Made by a program: the position numbers and the translations under genes. Shown here one piece after another: positions 1 to 8,922 of a stretch of DNA of 64,000 nucleotides. Numbering within the stretch: position 1 is the first letter of the stretch; each line of letters opens with the position of its first letter. The notes beneath the pieces are model-generated. The model did no database searches. It saw nothing but the letters and a program-made list of their open reading frames with translations, and was not told the origin of the DNA. Source of the stretch: Nonomuraea thailandensis (GTDB lineage: Bacteria; Actinomycetota; Actinomycetes; Streptosporangiales; Streptosporangiaceae); NCBI RefSeq assembly GCF_024172165.1, contig NZ_JAMZEB010000002.1:5167501-5231500 (forward strand), in the 5' to 3' direction.

Positions 1-535
1 CTCCGGTGGGAGGGTGAGCAGCCGATGGCGGATGGAGTCGATGATCAGGTCGAAGTCGGAGAACGAGCGGCCGGTCGCACCAGGCCCTCCCTGGAAGAGA
101 GTGTCTCCCGTGAAGACGGCGCCGACGGTCCGGGGCGTAGAAGGAACAGGCGCCTGGGGTATGCCCTGGCGTGTGCAGCACCTGCAGGCTCGTTCCTGCG
201 ACCTTGACGATCTCATCGGCCACTAGCATGCCGTCGGGCTCGCGATCAGGATGGGTCAGGCGCCACAGAGGCAGGTCGGCAGCGTGCAGCAGGATCGGCG
301 CGCCGGTCCGCTCGGCAAGTTGCGGGGCGTGTCCGATGTGGTCGTCGTGGGCGTGGGTGGCCAGGACGGCGAGCACGTTGCGGCCTGCTACGAGGTCGAT
401 GATGGCCTCGACGTCATGCGGGGCATCGAAGATCACGCATTCGGAGTCGTTTCCGAGCACCCACACGTTGTTGTCCACGTCGAACGTCTGCCCGCCGAGG
501 CTGAAGGTTCCTGAGGTCACGGTGTGGCCGATCAC
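1..535 (-). CDS. MBL-fold hydrolase, partial, apparent frameshift
   Basis: Metallo-beta-lactamase fold protein whose 3' end lies outside the window. The zinc motif THAHDDHIGH is visible about 65 residues in, followed by an HTPGHTPG loop. GTG at 535 overlaps the stop of the upstream dehydrogenase gene (GTGA), so translation is probably coupled. Near position 130 the frame shifts: after SFYAPD the expected GAVFTGDTLFQGG continues only in another frame, one base off. This may be a sequencing indel or a real mutation. In mycobacteria an MBL protein (Rv2260) sits beside the mycothiol-dependent formaldehyde dehydrogenase (Rv2259), so a role in S-formylmycothiol hydrolysis is plausible but inferred from context only. 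Confidence 0.8.
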   Translation of the reverse strand, partial: MIGHTVTSGTFSLGGQTFDVDNNVWVLGNDSECVIFDAPHDVEAIIDLVAGRNVLAVLATHAHDDHIGHAPQLAERTGAPILLHAADLPLWRLTHPDREPDGMLVADEIVKVAGTSLQVLHTPGHTPGACSFYAPDRRRRLHGRHSLPGRAWCDRPLVLRLRPDHRLHPPSAAHPPTG

Positions 536-1617
536 AGGACCACCACCGAACGCAGCACCTCGCCCCGGTGCATCTTGCCGAACGCCTCCTCGACCTGATC
601 GAGCCCGATCGTCTCCGACACGAACTTGTCGAGCGGCAGCCTGTTCTGCAGGAACAGGTCGATCAGCATGGGGAAGTCGCGGCTCGGCAGGCAGTCGCCG
701 TACCAGGAGGACTTCAGCGCGCCGCCGCGGCCGAACACGTCCAGCAGCGGCAGGTCGATGCGCATGTCGGGAGTGGGCACGCCGACCAGCACGACCGTGC
801 CGGCCAGGTCGCGGGCGTAGAACGCCTGCTCGTACGTCTCGGGCCGGCCGACCGCCTCGATGACCACGTCGGCTCCGTTGCCGCCGGTGAGGTCGCGGAT
901 CGCCTCGACCGGGTCCGCGGAGCGGGAGTTGACCGTGTGCGTGGCGCCGAACCCGCGCGCCCACTCCAGCTTCCTGTCGTCCACGTCCACCGCGATGACC
1001 TTCGCGGCGCCCGCCAGCGAGGCGCCGAGGATCGCCGCGTCGCCGACGCCGCCGCAGCCGATCACCGCCACGCTGTCGCCCCGGGTGACCCCGCCGGTGT
1101 TGACGGCCGCGCCGATGCCGGCCATCACGCCGCACCCGAGCAGGCCCGCGACCTGCGCCGGGGCCTCGGCCGAGACCTTCGTGCACTGGCCGGCCGCGAC
1201 CAGCGTCTTCTCCAGGAACGCGCCGATGCCCAGCGCGGGCGACAGCTCGGTGCCGTCCTTGAGCGTCATCTTCTGCGTGGCGTTGTGCGTGGCGAAGCAG
1301 TACCACGGGCGGCCGCGCAGGCAGGCACGGCACTGGCCGCACACCGCGCGCCAGTTGAGGATCACGAAGTCGCCCGGCTCCAGGCCGGTGACCCCCTCAC
1401 CGACCGCCTCCACCGTGCCCGCCGCCTCGTGTCCCAGCAGGAACGGGTAGTCGTCGCTGATCCCGCCCTCGCGATAGTGCAGGTCGGTGTGGCACACGCC
1501 GCAGGCCTGCACGTTCACCACCGCCTCGCCGGGGCCGGGCTGCGGTACGAGAATGGTTTCGACGGATACCGGCTGGCCCGTGCCCCGGGCGATCACGGCT
1601 TGGACTTCGTAGGTCAT
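532..1617 (-). CDS. mscR: S-(hydroxymethyl)mycothiol dehydrogenase
   Basis: Zinc-dependent medium-chain dehydrogenase, 361 aa. It should oxidise the formaldehyde-mycothiol adduct with NAD+, the actinobacterial counterpart of glutathione-dependent formaldehyde dehydrogenase. Visible motifs are CGVCHTD and GHEAAG for the catalytic zinc, CGQCRACLRGRPWYC for the structural zinc, and the Rossmann segment IGCGGVGDAAILGA. ATG at 1617 overlaps the P450 stop by ATGA; a longer open frame upstream is only antisense shadow. Its place directly behind an O-demethylating P450 and before an MBL hydrolase suggests removal of formaldehyde produced by the operon. A general formaldehyde or S-nitrosomycothiol role is also possible. 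Confidence 0.9.
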   Translation of the reverse strand: MTYEVQAVIARGTGQPVSVETILVPQPGPGEAVVNVQACGVCHTDLHYREGGISDDYPFLLGHEAAGTVEAVGEGVTGLEPGDFVILNWRAVCGQCRACLRGRPWYCFATHNATQKMTLKDGTELSPALGIGAFLEKTLVAAGQCTKVSAEAPAQVAGLLGCGVMAGIGAAVNTGGVTRGDSVAVIGCGGVGDAAILGASLAGAAKVIAVDVDDRKLEWARGFGATHTVNSRSADPVEAIRDLTGGNGADVVIEAVGRPETYEQAFYARDLAGTVVLVGVPTPDMRIDLPLLDVFGRGGALKSSWYGDCLPSRDFPMLIDLFLQNRLPLDKFVSETIGLDQVEEAFGKMHRGEVLRSVVVL

Positions 1618-2804
1618 CGGGTGCTCTTTTCCAGGTGAACGCGGACGGGGAGGGACTCCCAGGCGCGCAGGGTGTTGTTGTGGTGGCGACGGGGCGTCGC
1701 GGCGAGTTCGAGGCGTTCGACGCGGCGGGCCAGGGCGGTGAGCAGGGCTTCGGCCTCCAGGCGGGCGACGTGCTGGCCGACGCACTGGTGCAGGCCCATG
1801 CCGAAGCCGACGTGGCCGGAGGGGTCGCGGGACGGGTCGAAGGTGTACGGGTCGTGCCAGCGGCGCGGGTCGTGGTTGGCCGCGCCGAGGAACATCAAAA
1901 TCTTGCGGCCTTCGGGGACGACGGTGCCGCCGATGGCGACGTCGCGGTCGGCGGTGCGGAAGAAGGTCTGCACCGGCGACTGCCAGCGTACGGCCTCGTC
2001 GAAGGCCACCCGGGCCAGGGCGGGCTGCTCCCGCAGGCGCCGCCACTGGCCGGGGTGGGTGGCGAAGGCGTACAGGGCGGCGGCCAGGCCGTGCACGGTG
2101 GTGTCGACGCCGGCGGTGAGCAGGGAGCGGACGACGAGCGGCGCCTGCTCGTGCGTGAGGTCGCCGTGGTCGGCCGCCGCCCAGATGCGCGCGCCGAAGC
2201 CGTCCGGTGCCAGGGCCTCGCGCCTGCACTGGGCGTTGACCCAGGCCGACAGCTCGGCCACGCGCGGTTGACCCTTGGCGACCAGGTCGTTGACGGGGCC
2301 GAAGGCGTTGAAGGCGTGGTCGCCGTAGGGCAGCAGGTTCTCGCGCCCGCCGGGTGGCAGGCCCACGGCGTCGGGGAAGACGCGCAGCGGGAACGCCTGC
2401 GCGAGCGCGGGGACGGCGTCGAACTCCGGCTCGGCCAGCACCTTGTCCACCAGCTCCGCGGCCTCGGCGAACCAGCGGTCGCGCAGCTTGCGTAGCGCCC
2501 GCGGGCCGAGGATCTTGACCAGGACGGCGCGCGGCGCGTCGTGGCGGGGCGGGTCGGCCTCCAGCAGCAGGCTGGGCGGGCGCCACGGCTTCTCCCTGCG
2601 GAAGTCGCTGAGCCCCACCCCCGCGCCCGAGGGGAAGGACTGCCAGTCGGTCAGCGCCGCGTGCACGTGCTCGTAGCGGGCCAGGGCGTAGACGTCGTAG
2701 CGGGGCAGGTGGACGACGGGCCCGGCCGCCAGCAGGGCGTGGTGCAGCGGCTCGGGATCTTCCAGCGTCTCGGGCGCGAACGGGTCGGCGTCCAGGGCGA
2801 ACAT
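1614..2804 (-). CDS. Cytochrome P450, CYP199A-like (para-methoxybenzoate O-demethylase)
   Basis: P450 of 396 aa with heme ligand Cys341 in GFGMGLHQCVGQ and the I-helix AGVDTT. Residues I recall as lining the CYP199A4 active site are conserved at a constant offset of 17: Arg75 and Ser78 (R92/S95), Phe165 and Phe168 (F182/F185), Arg226 and Ser227 (R243/S244), Asp234-Thr235 (D251/T252), and Phe281 (F298). CYP199A enzymes demethylate 4-methoxybenzoate and relatives to 4-hydroxybenzoates plus formaldehyde. The start has an AGGAG Shine-Dalgarno 12 nt behind the reductase stop, and the stop overlaps mscR. Substrate is inferred; the demethylase role is supported by both neighbours. Confidence 0.88.
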   Translation of the reverse strand: MFALDADPFAPETLEDPEPLHHALLAAGPVVHLPRYDVYALARYEHVHAALTDWQSFPSGAGVGLSDFRREKPWRPPSLLLEADPPRHDAPRAVLVKILGPRALRKLRDRWFAEAAELVDKVLAEPEFDAVPALAQAFPLRVFPDAVGLPPGGRENLLPYGDHAFNAFGPVNDLVAKGQPRVAELSAWVNAQCRREALAPDGFGARIWAAADHGDLTHEQAPLVVRSLLTAGVDTTVHGLAAALYAFATHPGQWRRLREQPALARVAFDEAVRWQSPVQTFFRTADRDVAIGGTVVPEGRKILMFLGAANHDPRRWHDPYTFDPSRDPSGHVGFGMGLHQCVGQHVARLEAEALLTALARRVERLELAATPRRHHNNTLRAWESLPVRVHLEKSTR

Positions 2805-2816
2805 GAAGGGCTCCTC

Positions 2817-3752
2817 TTACAGGTCGAGGACGAGGCGGTCGGAGCGGGCGCGGGAGACGCAGACGAACATGCAGTCGCCCACCGCCCGCTCGGCGTCGTC
2901 GAGCAACGCGTCACGGTGGTCCACCTCACCAGCCAGCACGGTGGTCTCGCAGGTGCCGCACAACCCCTGGCGGCAGGAGGACAGCACGTTCACGCCCGCG
3001 TCGTTGATGGCCTGGAGCACGGACCGGCCGGACGTGACGGTCACCGTCGTGCCGGTGCGGCGCAGTTCCACCTCGAACGGCTCGGCGCGGGCCGGCACGC
3101 CGAGGTCCTTGGCGACGAAGCGTTCGGTGCGCAGCGTCCCGGCGGGCCAGCCGGCGGCGTGCCGCTCCATGGCGTCCAGCAGACCGGCCGGGCCGCAGCA
3201 GTACACCTTCGTGTCCGGCGGGAGCTCGGCGGGCAGGTCGAGCAGGCCGCGCTCGTCCTGCGGGACGACCTCGACGCGGGAGCCGTAACGGGCCAGCTCG
3301 CCCATGAACGCCATCGAGGCACGCGTACGGCCGCCATAGAGCAGCCGCCAATCAGCGCCCAGCAGCTCCGCCTGGTAGATCATGGGCAGCAGCGGGGTGA
3401 TGCCGATGCCGCCGGCGACGAACAGGTACCGCTCGGACGGGGCCAGCGGGAAGTTGTTGCGCGGCCCGCCGATCGCCACCGTGTCGCCCACGGCCAGTTC
3501 GTCATGGACGTAGGCGGAGCCGCCCCGGCCGTCCGGTTCCCGCAGCACCCCGATGCGGTAGGCGTGCGGGTCCCACCGGTCACCGCACAGCGAGTACTGG
3601 CGGGTCACGCCGTTCGGCAGGATCAGGTCGAGGTGCGCGCCGGGCGTCCAGTCCGGCAGCCGCCCCCCGTCCGGGTGCGTCAGGGTCAGGGCGACCACGC
3701 CGTCGGCGACCGGAGTCTTGGCGGCGACCCGCAGGTCCAATCTGAAGATCAT
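2817..3752 (-). CDS. Ferredoxin-NAD(P)H reductase, flavin plus [2Fe-2S]
   Basis: A 311-aa electron-transfer protein of the phthalate dioxygenase reductase/VanB type: an N-terminal flavin barrel with RQYSLCG, a nucleotide-binding domain with GGIGITPLLPM and CCGPAGLLDAM, and a C-terminal plant-type ferredoxin with CRQGLCGTC and a distal Cys in GDCMFVC. It should pass electrons from NAD(P)H to the adjacent P450. CYP199A enzymes of Rhodopseudomonas use separate reductase and ferredoxin proteins, so a fused partner is a notable variation. ATG at 3752 overlaps the transporter stop by ATGA. Confidence 0.9.
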   Translation of the reverse strand: MIFRLDLRVAAKTPVADGVVALTLTHPDGGRLPDWTPGAHLDLILPNGVTRQYSLCGDRWDPHAYRIGVLREPDGRGGSAYVHDELAVGDTVAIGGPRNNFPLAPSERYLFVAGGIGITPLLPMIYQAELLGADWRLLYGGRTRASMAFMGELARYGSRVEVVPQDERGLLDLPAELPPDTKVYCCGPAGLLDAMERHAAGWPAGTLRTERFVAKDLGVPARAEPFEVELRRTGTTVTVTSGRSVLQAINDAGVNVLSSCRQGLCGTCETTVLAGEVDHRDALLDDAERAVGDCMFVCVSRARSDRLVLDL

Positions 3753-5071
3753 GCATGCTCCCGGGTGGTGAGACGGAAGGCGTGCACGGCCAGCCCACCG
3801 GCCACGAGCACCGCCGCGACCAGCAGGAACAGCCGGCCCGGCGTCCAGCCGGCATCCAGCAGCCAGCCGGCCACGAGCGGGGAGACGATCGCGCCCATGC
3901 GGCCGACGCCGATGCCCCAGCCGACGCCCGTGGCTCGTACCTCTACGGGGTAGAGCGAGGGAGTCAGCGCGTACAGGCCGGCGACGCAGCCGTTGACGAA
4001 CAGGCCGATCAGCGTCCCCAGCGCGAGCACCAGCGCGAACTGCGAGGTGAGCGTGACGAAGCAGGCCAGCAGCAGCGCCGTGGCGAGCGTGTAGCCGAGC
4101 AGCACCCGTTGCAGTGGGAAGCGGGCGGCCAGCAGGCCCAGCAGCGTGGTGCCGAAGATGCCGCCGAGGTTCAGCAGCACTCCCCCGGTGATCCCCTGGC
4201 CGGCCGACATCCCGGCCTCCACCAGCAGCTTTGGCGTCCAGCTCGTGACGAAGTAGAAGCCGAACATGACGGCGAAGAAGCCGGCCCAGATCAGCAGCGT
4301 GTTGCGGCGCTGGGCCGGGGACAGGATCTGTGCCAGGCGCGGCTTCGGCTTGCGCTCGGCGGGCTCCGGCTCGGGCAGCGCGTCCAGAGCGGGCAGCCTC
4401 ATCGCAGCCAGCACGGTGTTGAGCCGGTCGAGCGCGCGCGGTGAGCGCTGGGTGAGCAGGAAGTCCAGCGATTCCGGCAGGCGCCAGAGCACGGCGCCGA
4501 TGAGCAGGGCGGTGGCGACGCCGCCGAAGGCGAACACCGACCGCCAGCCGGACGAGCTCTGCAGCGCGACCGCGACGATGCCGCCGACGGTGGCGCCGAC
4601 GGCGTAGCCGGTGGAGTTGAGGCTGACGGCCAGGCCGCGCCAGCGGGCGTTGGCGTACTCGGCGGCGAGGACGTTGCTGCTGGCCAGGATGCCGCCGATG
4701 CCGACGCCCGTGAGCACGCGCAGCAGCCCGAGCTGCACGGCATCCTGGGCGGCGGCCGACAGCAACATCCCGGCCGACGCGATGACCAGGCAGACCAGGA
4801 TCAGGGCACGCCGTCCGATGCGGTCGGCCAGCGGCGCCAGGAACAGCGAGCCGAGGGCCATGCCGACCAGGCCCGCGCTGAGCAGCAGGCCCAGTTGGGA
4901 GCCCGAAAGGGCCCACTCGGCGGACACGGCAGCCGCGGTGAAGGACATGACCAGGACGTCGAAGCCGTCCAGGACGTTGAGCAGGACGCACACGGCGATC
5001 GCCGACCACTGCAGGCGCGTCATGGGGGCATCGTCGATGCGGGTACGCAGCTCCGGGGGATGAACTGACAT
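3749..5071 (-). CDS. MFS transporter, aromatic acid:H+ symporter family
   Basis: Twelve-helix major facilitator of about 440 aa. The first helix carries DGFDVLVMSF, the Asp-bearing signature of the AAHS family (PcaK, BenK type), and the loop between helices 2 and 3 has LADRIGRRALI. It probably imports the substrate demethylated by the downstream P450. It is the first gene of the operon and lies divergent to the IclR regulator. ATG at 5071 is taken as start; an internal ATG (MTRLQW) 16 codons in is an alternative. The 3' end overlaps the reductase start by 4 nt. Confidence 0.87.
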   Translation of the reverse strand: MSVHPPELRTRIDDAPMTRLQWSAIAVCVLLNVLDGFDVLVMSFTAAAVSAEWALSGSQLGLLLSAGLVGMALGSLFLAPLADRIGRRALILVCLVIASAGMLLSAAAQDAVQLGLLRVLTGVGIGGILASSNVLAAEYANARWRGLAVSLNSTGYAVGATVGGIVAVALQSSSGWRSVFAFGGVATALLIGAVLWRLPESLDFLLTQRSPRALDRLNTVLAAMRLPALDALPEPEPAERKPKPRLAQILSPAQRRNTLLIWAGFFAVMFGFYFVTSWTPKLLVEAGMSAGQGITGGVLLNLGGIFGTTLLGLLAARFPLQRVLLGYTLATALLLACFVTLTSQFALVLALGTLIGLFVNGCVAGLYALTPSLYPVEVRATGVGWGIGVGRMGAIVSPLVAGWLLDAGWTPGRLFLLVAAVLVAGGLAVHAFRLTTREHA

Positions 5072-5164
5072 CTAACCGGCCTTTCGGGGGGTGGTTAGCT
5101 GTCGATGATGAGCTGGTTACCAGCGTGTTTCCACGACGGATCCATTGAATGGATGAGGTCATCC
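5072..5164. promoter_or_regulatory. Divergent transporter/iclR control region
   Basis: Two dyads overlap: ATCCATT-G-AATGGAT at 5140-5154 (7-bp arms) and GGATGA-GG-TCATCC at 5151-5164 (6-bp arms). A looser inverted repeat CTAACC...GGTTAG (5072-5098) sits in the transporter leader. IclR-family regulators of aromatic catabolism (PobR, PcaU) bind overlapping repeats of this kind, so this is the likely operator. The 14-bp motif recurs with one centre change at 5975. Confidence 0.55.
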
Positions 5165-5197
5165 GCAAATTGGCCTCGACCAGCGATGATGTGACGC

Positions 5198-5980
5198 ATG
5201 GCCAGGTCACCCAGCGGCGAGTCGGTCCTGACGCGTGCCGTGCGCATCCTCGAGGCGTTCAATCCCGCCGAACCGGTGCTGACGGTCAGCCAGATCAGCC
5301 GCCGGGCCGCGCTGCCGCTGGCCACCACCGTCCGGCTGGTGGAGGAGCTGACCCGGCACGGGCTGCTGGCCCGCGACGAGCAGCGCCGCGTACGGATCGG
5401 CAACCGCATGTGGGAGCTGGCCCAGCGCGCCTCACCGGTGCGCCGGCTGCGCGAGACCGCGATGCAGTTCATGGGCGACCTGCACCACGTGGTCGGGCAC
5501 TCGGTACAGCTCGGCATCCTCGACGGCGAGGAGGTGCTGTTCGTCGAACGCCTGATCGCGCCCGGCGCGGTCGTCACCGTCACCCAGATCGGCGGGCGGC
5601 TGCCGCTGCACGCCTCCTCCGGCGGCCTGGTCCTGCTCGCGCACGCCCCCGCCGACCTGCGGGAACGCGTGCTGCGCCAGCCGTTGCAGGCGTACACGCC
5701 ACACACGATCACTGACGCCAGGACCCTGCGCGCGACGCTCGCCGAAGTGCGGCGCAACGGGTTCGCCTTCTGCCCCGGCCACATCCATCCCGACGCCACG
5801 GGCATCTCCGTCCCCGTCCGGATGTCCGGCCATGTGGTCGCCGCGCTCGGCATGGTGGTGCCCAACGACGAACACGCCTGGCCTCTGGTCCGCCCGCTGC
5901 AACTCACCGGTCTTGCCCTCGAACGGGCCCTCGACATGCAGCCGGGACGGCTCGCGGATACAGCGGAGCAGGATGGATGA
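5198..5980 (+). CDS. IclR-family transcriptional regulator
   Basis: 260 aa with an N-terminal winged helix (residues about 8-70, LTVSQISRRAALPLATTVRLV) and a C-terminal IclR effector domain. This family commonly senses aromatic acids or ring-cleavage intermediates. It is transcribed away from the importer-P450-mscR operon across a 126-bp gap that holds dyad repeats, so it most likely controls that operon and itself. The ATG at 5198 lacks a clear Shine-Dalgarno; GATGAT 13 nt upstream could serve as a -10 for a leaderless transcript. The effector is unknown. Confidence 0.88.
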   Translation: MARSPSGESVLTRAVRILEAFNPAEPVLTVSQISRRAALPLATTVRLVEELTRHGLLARDEQRRVRIGNRMWELAQRASPVRRLRETAMQFMGDLHHVVGHSVQLGILDGEEVLFVERLIAPGAVVTVTQIGGRLPLHASSGGLVLLAHAPADLRERVLRQPLQAYTPHTITDARTLRATLAEVRRNGFAFCPGHIHPDATGISVPVRMSGHVVAALGMVVPNDEHAWPLVRPLQLTGLALERALDMQPGRLADTAEQDG

Positions 5981-5988
5981 CGTCATCC
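5975..5988. promoter_or_regulatory. Second copy of the GGATGA-N2-TCATCC dyad
   Basis: GGATGACGTCATCC is a perfect 14-bp palindrome that includes the iclR stop codon. It matches the 5151-5164 dyad at every position except one in the centre. It may be an auxiliary operator, or a site that survived from an older gene arrangement before the neighbouring element arrived. Confidence 0.4.
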
Positions 5989-6235
5989 AGTTAGCGGCTG
6001 GACGGCCGCGATCCAGGGCCCCAGATGGCCAGGTGAACCTCACCATTGAGGTCGAGGGTGCACGGACAGAACGGATCGGCAAGCGACTGGAGCTCCTGCT
6101 TCTACGTGGAGACCTGCCTGCTGGAACCACCGGCTGGCAGGAAGCGCCGCGGCTCCCGCAACACCCCCGCACCACCGCGATCACGACGTCCGCCACTACA
6201 GCGAGGACAACGTCGCCCTGCGCCTGGCCTGGGAG
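5989..6235. other. Degenerate region before the XRE gene
   Basis: No convincing gene starts here. Upstream of the XRE reading frame (6182-6235) the translation HDVRHYSEDNVALRLAWE belongs to the normal N-terminus of this regulator family, yet no ATG, GTG or TTG precedes it in frame. The original start has probably been lost by an indel, in keeping with decay of the whole element. Confidence 0.4.
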
Positions 6236-7171
6236 ATGCGCCGCCGAGGCTGGTCACAGGAACGCATGGCCCAGGAGCTCACGAACGCCGGCTGCCCCAC
6301 CCACCAATCGGCCATCTCCAAGATCATCAACCTGAAGCCCGATGGCAACCGCCGCACCATCAGCGTGGACGAAGCCATCGCCATGGCCCGTGTCTTCGGC
6401 ATCCCCCTGGAAGAGCTTCCCCTGCCGCCCGAGAGCGGCGAAGGACGCGACCTGCACGACCTCACCCGGACCGTCACCCACGAGGGCAGGAACGCCTCCC
6501 ACCAGTACGCCCAGTACCTGCTCGCCTGGGCCCGCCTGCGCCACCGCCTGACCAGCGAAGACAGCCGCACCGCCTACGAGGACTTCCTGACCGCCCGCAA
6601 GATCGACGCCGACACCGCCCGGCACGCGATCGCGTTCTGGCTCGATGCGTCCTCCTGGCAGCACGCCACCACCGCCTACGACACCCTGCATCACCTCCTG
6701 CAAGCGATGGGCACCGGCCACGACCTGACCCCGCCCGCCCAGGACCCACGCGAACGCTCCAGCACGGTGCCCGACCTCCTGCGCCTGCGTGACCTGTTCA
6801 CCACCCGGATCCCCGGCGCCCCGGCCCGCGTGGTGCCGGACCTCATCTACCGCTTCGCCGACACCCTGGTCCGCACCGCCATGCTCCCGGCGGCCGTCCC
6901 GGTCATCGACTCCTACGCCCGCGGCATCCCCCACCCGGCCGACGACGTCGTCGCCGAGATCGACCGCCGACTGCAGGAGATCGCCGAGCGGGAACCACAC
7001 GACCGGAACGACTACCTCGAAAGCCTGGCCGCCCGCATCGGGCTGCGACACCAGGGTGTCCAACCCCAGGAGCCGGTGCTGGAACTGGCCGCCGGACTCG
7101 GTGTCACCACAGAGGACTACCGCGAGGCAAAGAAGATCAGTGAGAGATATCGAGAAACGGGGGTGAGATGA
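6236..7171 (+). CDS. XRE-family regulator of an integrative element, N-terminus damaged
   Basis: The N-terminal helix-turn-helix (GWSQERMAQELTNAGCPTHQSAISKI, here in two parts around residues 5-30) resembles regulators encoded beside actinomycete integrases. The remaining 230 aa are helical with no recognised catalytic motif. The first in-frame ATG is 6236, but coherent family sequence continues about 18 codons upstream without a start, so the annotated protein is probably truncated. It lies 3 nt before the integrase remnant and was likely co-transcribed with it. Function in the living cell is doubtful. Confidence 0.6.
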   Translation: MRRRGWSQERMAQELTNAGCPTHQSAISKIINLKPDGNRRTISVDEAIAMARVFGIPLEELPLPPESGEGRDLHDLTRTVTHEGRNASHQYAQYLLAWARLRHRLTSEDSRTAYEDFLTARKIDADTARHAIAFWLDASSWQHATTAYDTLHHLLQAMGTGHDLTPPAQDPRERSSTVPDLLRLRDLFTTRIPGAPARVVPDLIYRFADTLVRTAMLPAAVPVIDSYARGIPHPADDVVAEIDRRLQEIAEREPHDRNDYLESLAARIGLRHQGVQPQEPVLELAAGLGVTTEDYREAKKISERYRETGVR

Positions 7172-7174
7172 ATC

Positions 7175-8922
7175 GTGATGACCGGCAACGGCTACAAACG
7201 CCGCAAATGCCGCGAAGACGGCCGCGAGCTCGGCGCCGAATGCCCCAAGCTACGGCGGGCCAACGGCTCGTGGAACCGCATCACGGCACCTGGCACGGTA
7301 AGGCAGAGGTGCCGGCCGGACCGGACGGCAAGCGCATCTACCTGCGGCTGGGTGGTTTCGCCACCCACACCGAACTGTCCGCCTTCTATGAAAAAGCCGG
7401 ATGCCTGCTCGACCTGCCGGACCCCGGCCCGGCGGGTCACCAGGCGCGGATGGAAATCCTCGCCATGATCAAGGCGGCGCACCGGAAGAACGCGCCCCTG
7501 ACCATGAGGAGTTGCAGCGCAAGTTCCGGACCGGGCAACCGCTGCAGTCGATGACCTTCGGCGAGTACTGGAGTAGGTGGGTGGAGCGGCGCCGGCGGCT
7601 CCAGGACATCCGCAGGTCCACGCTGACGCACTACATCACCCACCATGACGTGCATTTCGGCGCGATCCTCGACGAAGTCCGGCTGGACCGCATCTTCGTG
7701 CCCACCATCGAAGGAGTCTTCGCCCGCATCGACGAGAAAACGCCGAGATCCTGACCGCCCGCCACTCCGACGACCCCGAGATCCGCGCATCGGTACGCGG
7801 CAAACGCCCGACCGGGCCCGTCACCAAACACCGCATCAAGGCCACGATCAGGCGCGTGCTGGCCGACGCCGTGCGCGAACACTTGGTCACCTTCAACGCC
7901 GCCGCCCTGGTCAACCTGCCCCCGGGCCGGAAGCCCAAGGGCCTGGTATGGACCAAGGCCGAATCGAGGCATTCGACCAAGCCTTCGCCGAACGCCTTGA
8001 AGCGGTGCGCGCTGACCCCGAACTCCGGCATCTCAAGACCATCACGGTGTGGGCCCGCACCGACCTGCGCCCTTCTCCCGTCATGGTGTGGACACCGGCC
8101 CAGCTCGGCGCGTTCCTCGACCACGCCCTCACCGATCGGCTGTACGCGCTGTTCCACCTGATCGCCTTCCGCGGGCTGCGCCGCGGCGAGGCGTGCGGAG
8201 CGCGCTGGACCGACCTCGACGCCGATGAGGGCACGCTGGCGGTGGCCACGCAGCTCACGGTCGTCAATGGCAAGGTCGAGGAGGGCGACCCAAAGACCGA
8301 GTCCTCCGACAGCCTGGTCGCCCTCGACACGGCCACCCTCGACGTGCTGCGCATCCACCACGCCCGGCAGTTGGCCGATAAGCTGCGCTGGGGCCCGGCC
8401 TGGCAGGACAGCGGGCGCATCTTCACCAAGGAAGACGGCTCGCGGCTGCACCCCGACGTGGTCAGTAAGCATTTCGAACGGCTGTCCTTCGCCGCCGGGT
8501 TGCCCCCGATCCGGCTGCACGACCTGCGCCACGGCGCGGCGACGCTGTCGCTCGCCGCGGGCAATGACATGAAGATCATCTCCGCGATGCTGCGGCACTC
8601 CAGCCTCGCCATGACCTCCGACCTCTACACCGCCGTGCTGCCCGAGGTGGCGCACGCCGCAGCGGAGGCCAGCGCCGCCCTCGTGCCCCGGGCGGCCGGC
8701 CTGCGCAACCTGTCCGCGCCCCGCGGTCTCCCTTCGGTCTCCCCCGCCCACCCCTCGATTCCCATCGTCCCATCCGCCCCGTCCACCGGAGGAGAAGCAG
8801 GAGGTCAGCGACGTGCCCAGCACAGTGACCATAGAAGTCAGCCACGGCAAAGGGGGATCGGCGATCCCCCGATGACCGCTCTCTGCACCGGCCCCGGCGG
8901 ACACGCCAATCTCGAAGCATGA
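7175..8922 (+). pseudogene. Site-specific tyrosine integrase, multiply frameshifted
   Basis: A phage/ICE-type integrase can be read only by changing frame at about 7275, 7500, 7740 and 7955, each a one- or two-base slip. Pieces in order are a Cys-containing N-terminal arm (KRRKCREDGRELGAECPKL), the arm-binding domain (TWHGKAEV to YEKAG), the SAM-like core-binding domain (SMTFGEYWSRWVERR), and the catalytic domain. The catalytic residues survive: Arg in GLRRGEACG, HDLRHG, and the Tyr in HSSLAMTSDLYTAV. The last frame ends at 8922, overlapping the next gene's ATG. No attachment-site repeat or tRNA was seen beside it. Confidence 0.8.

Noticed and set aside
2817..5210. 797-codon minus-strand frame covering the reductase and transporter region
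   Set aside because: Only its C-terminal 311 codons carry a domain (the reductase). The upstream part is out of frame with the clear MFS transporter gene.
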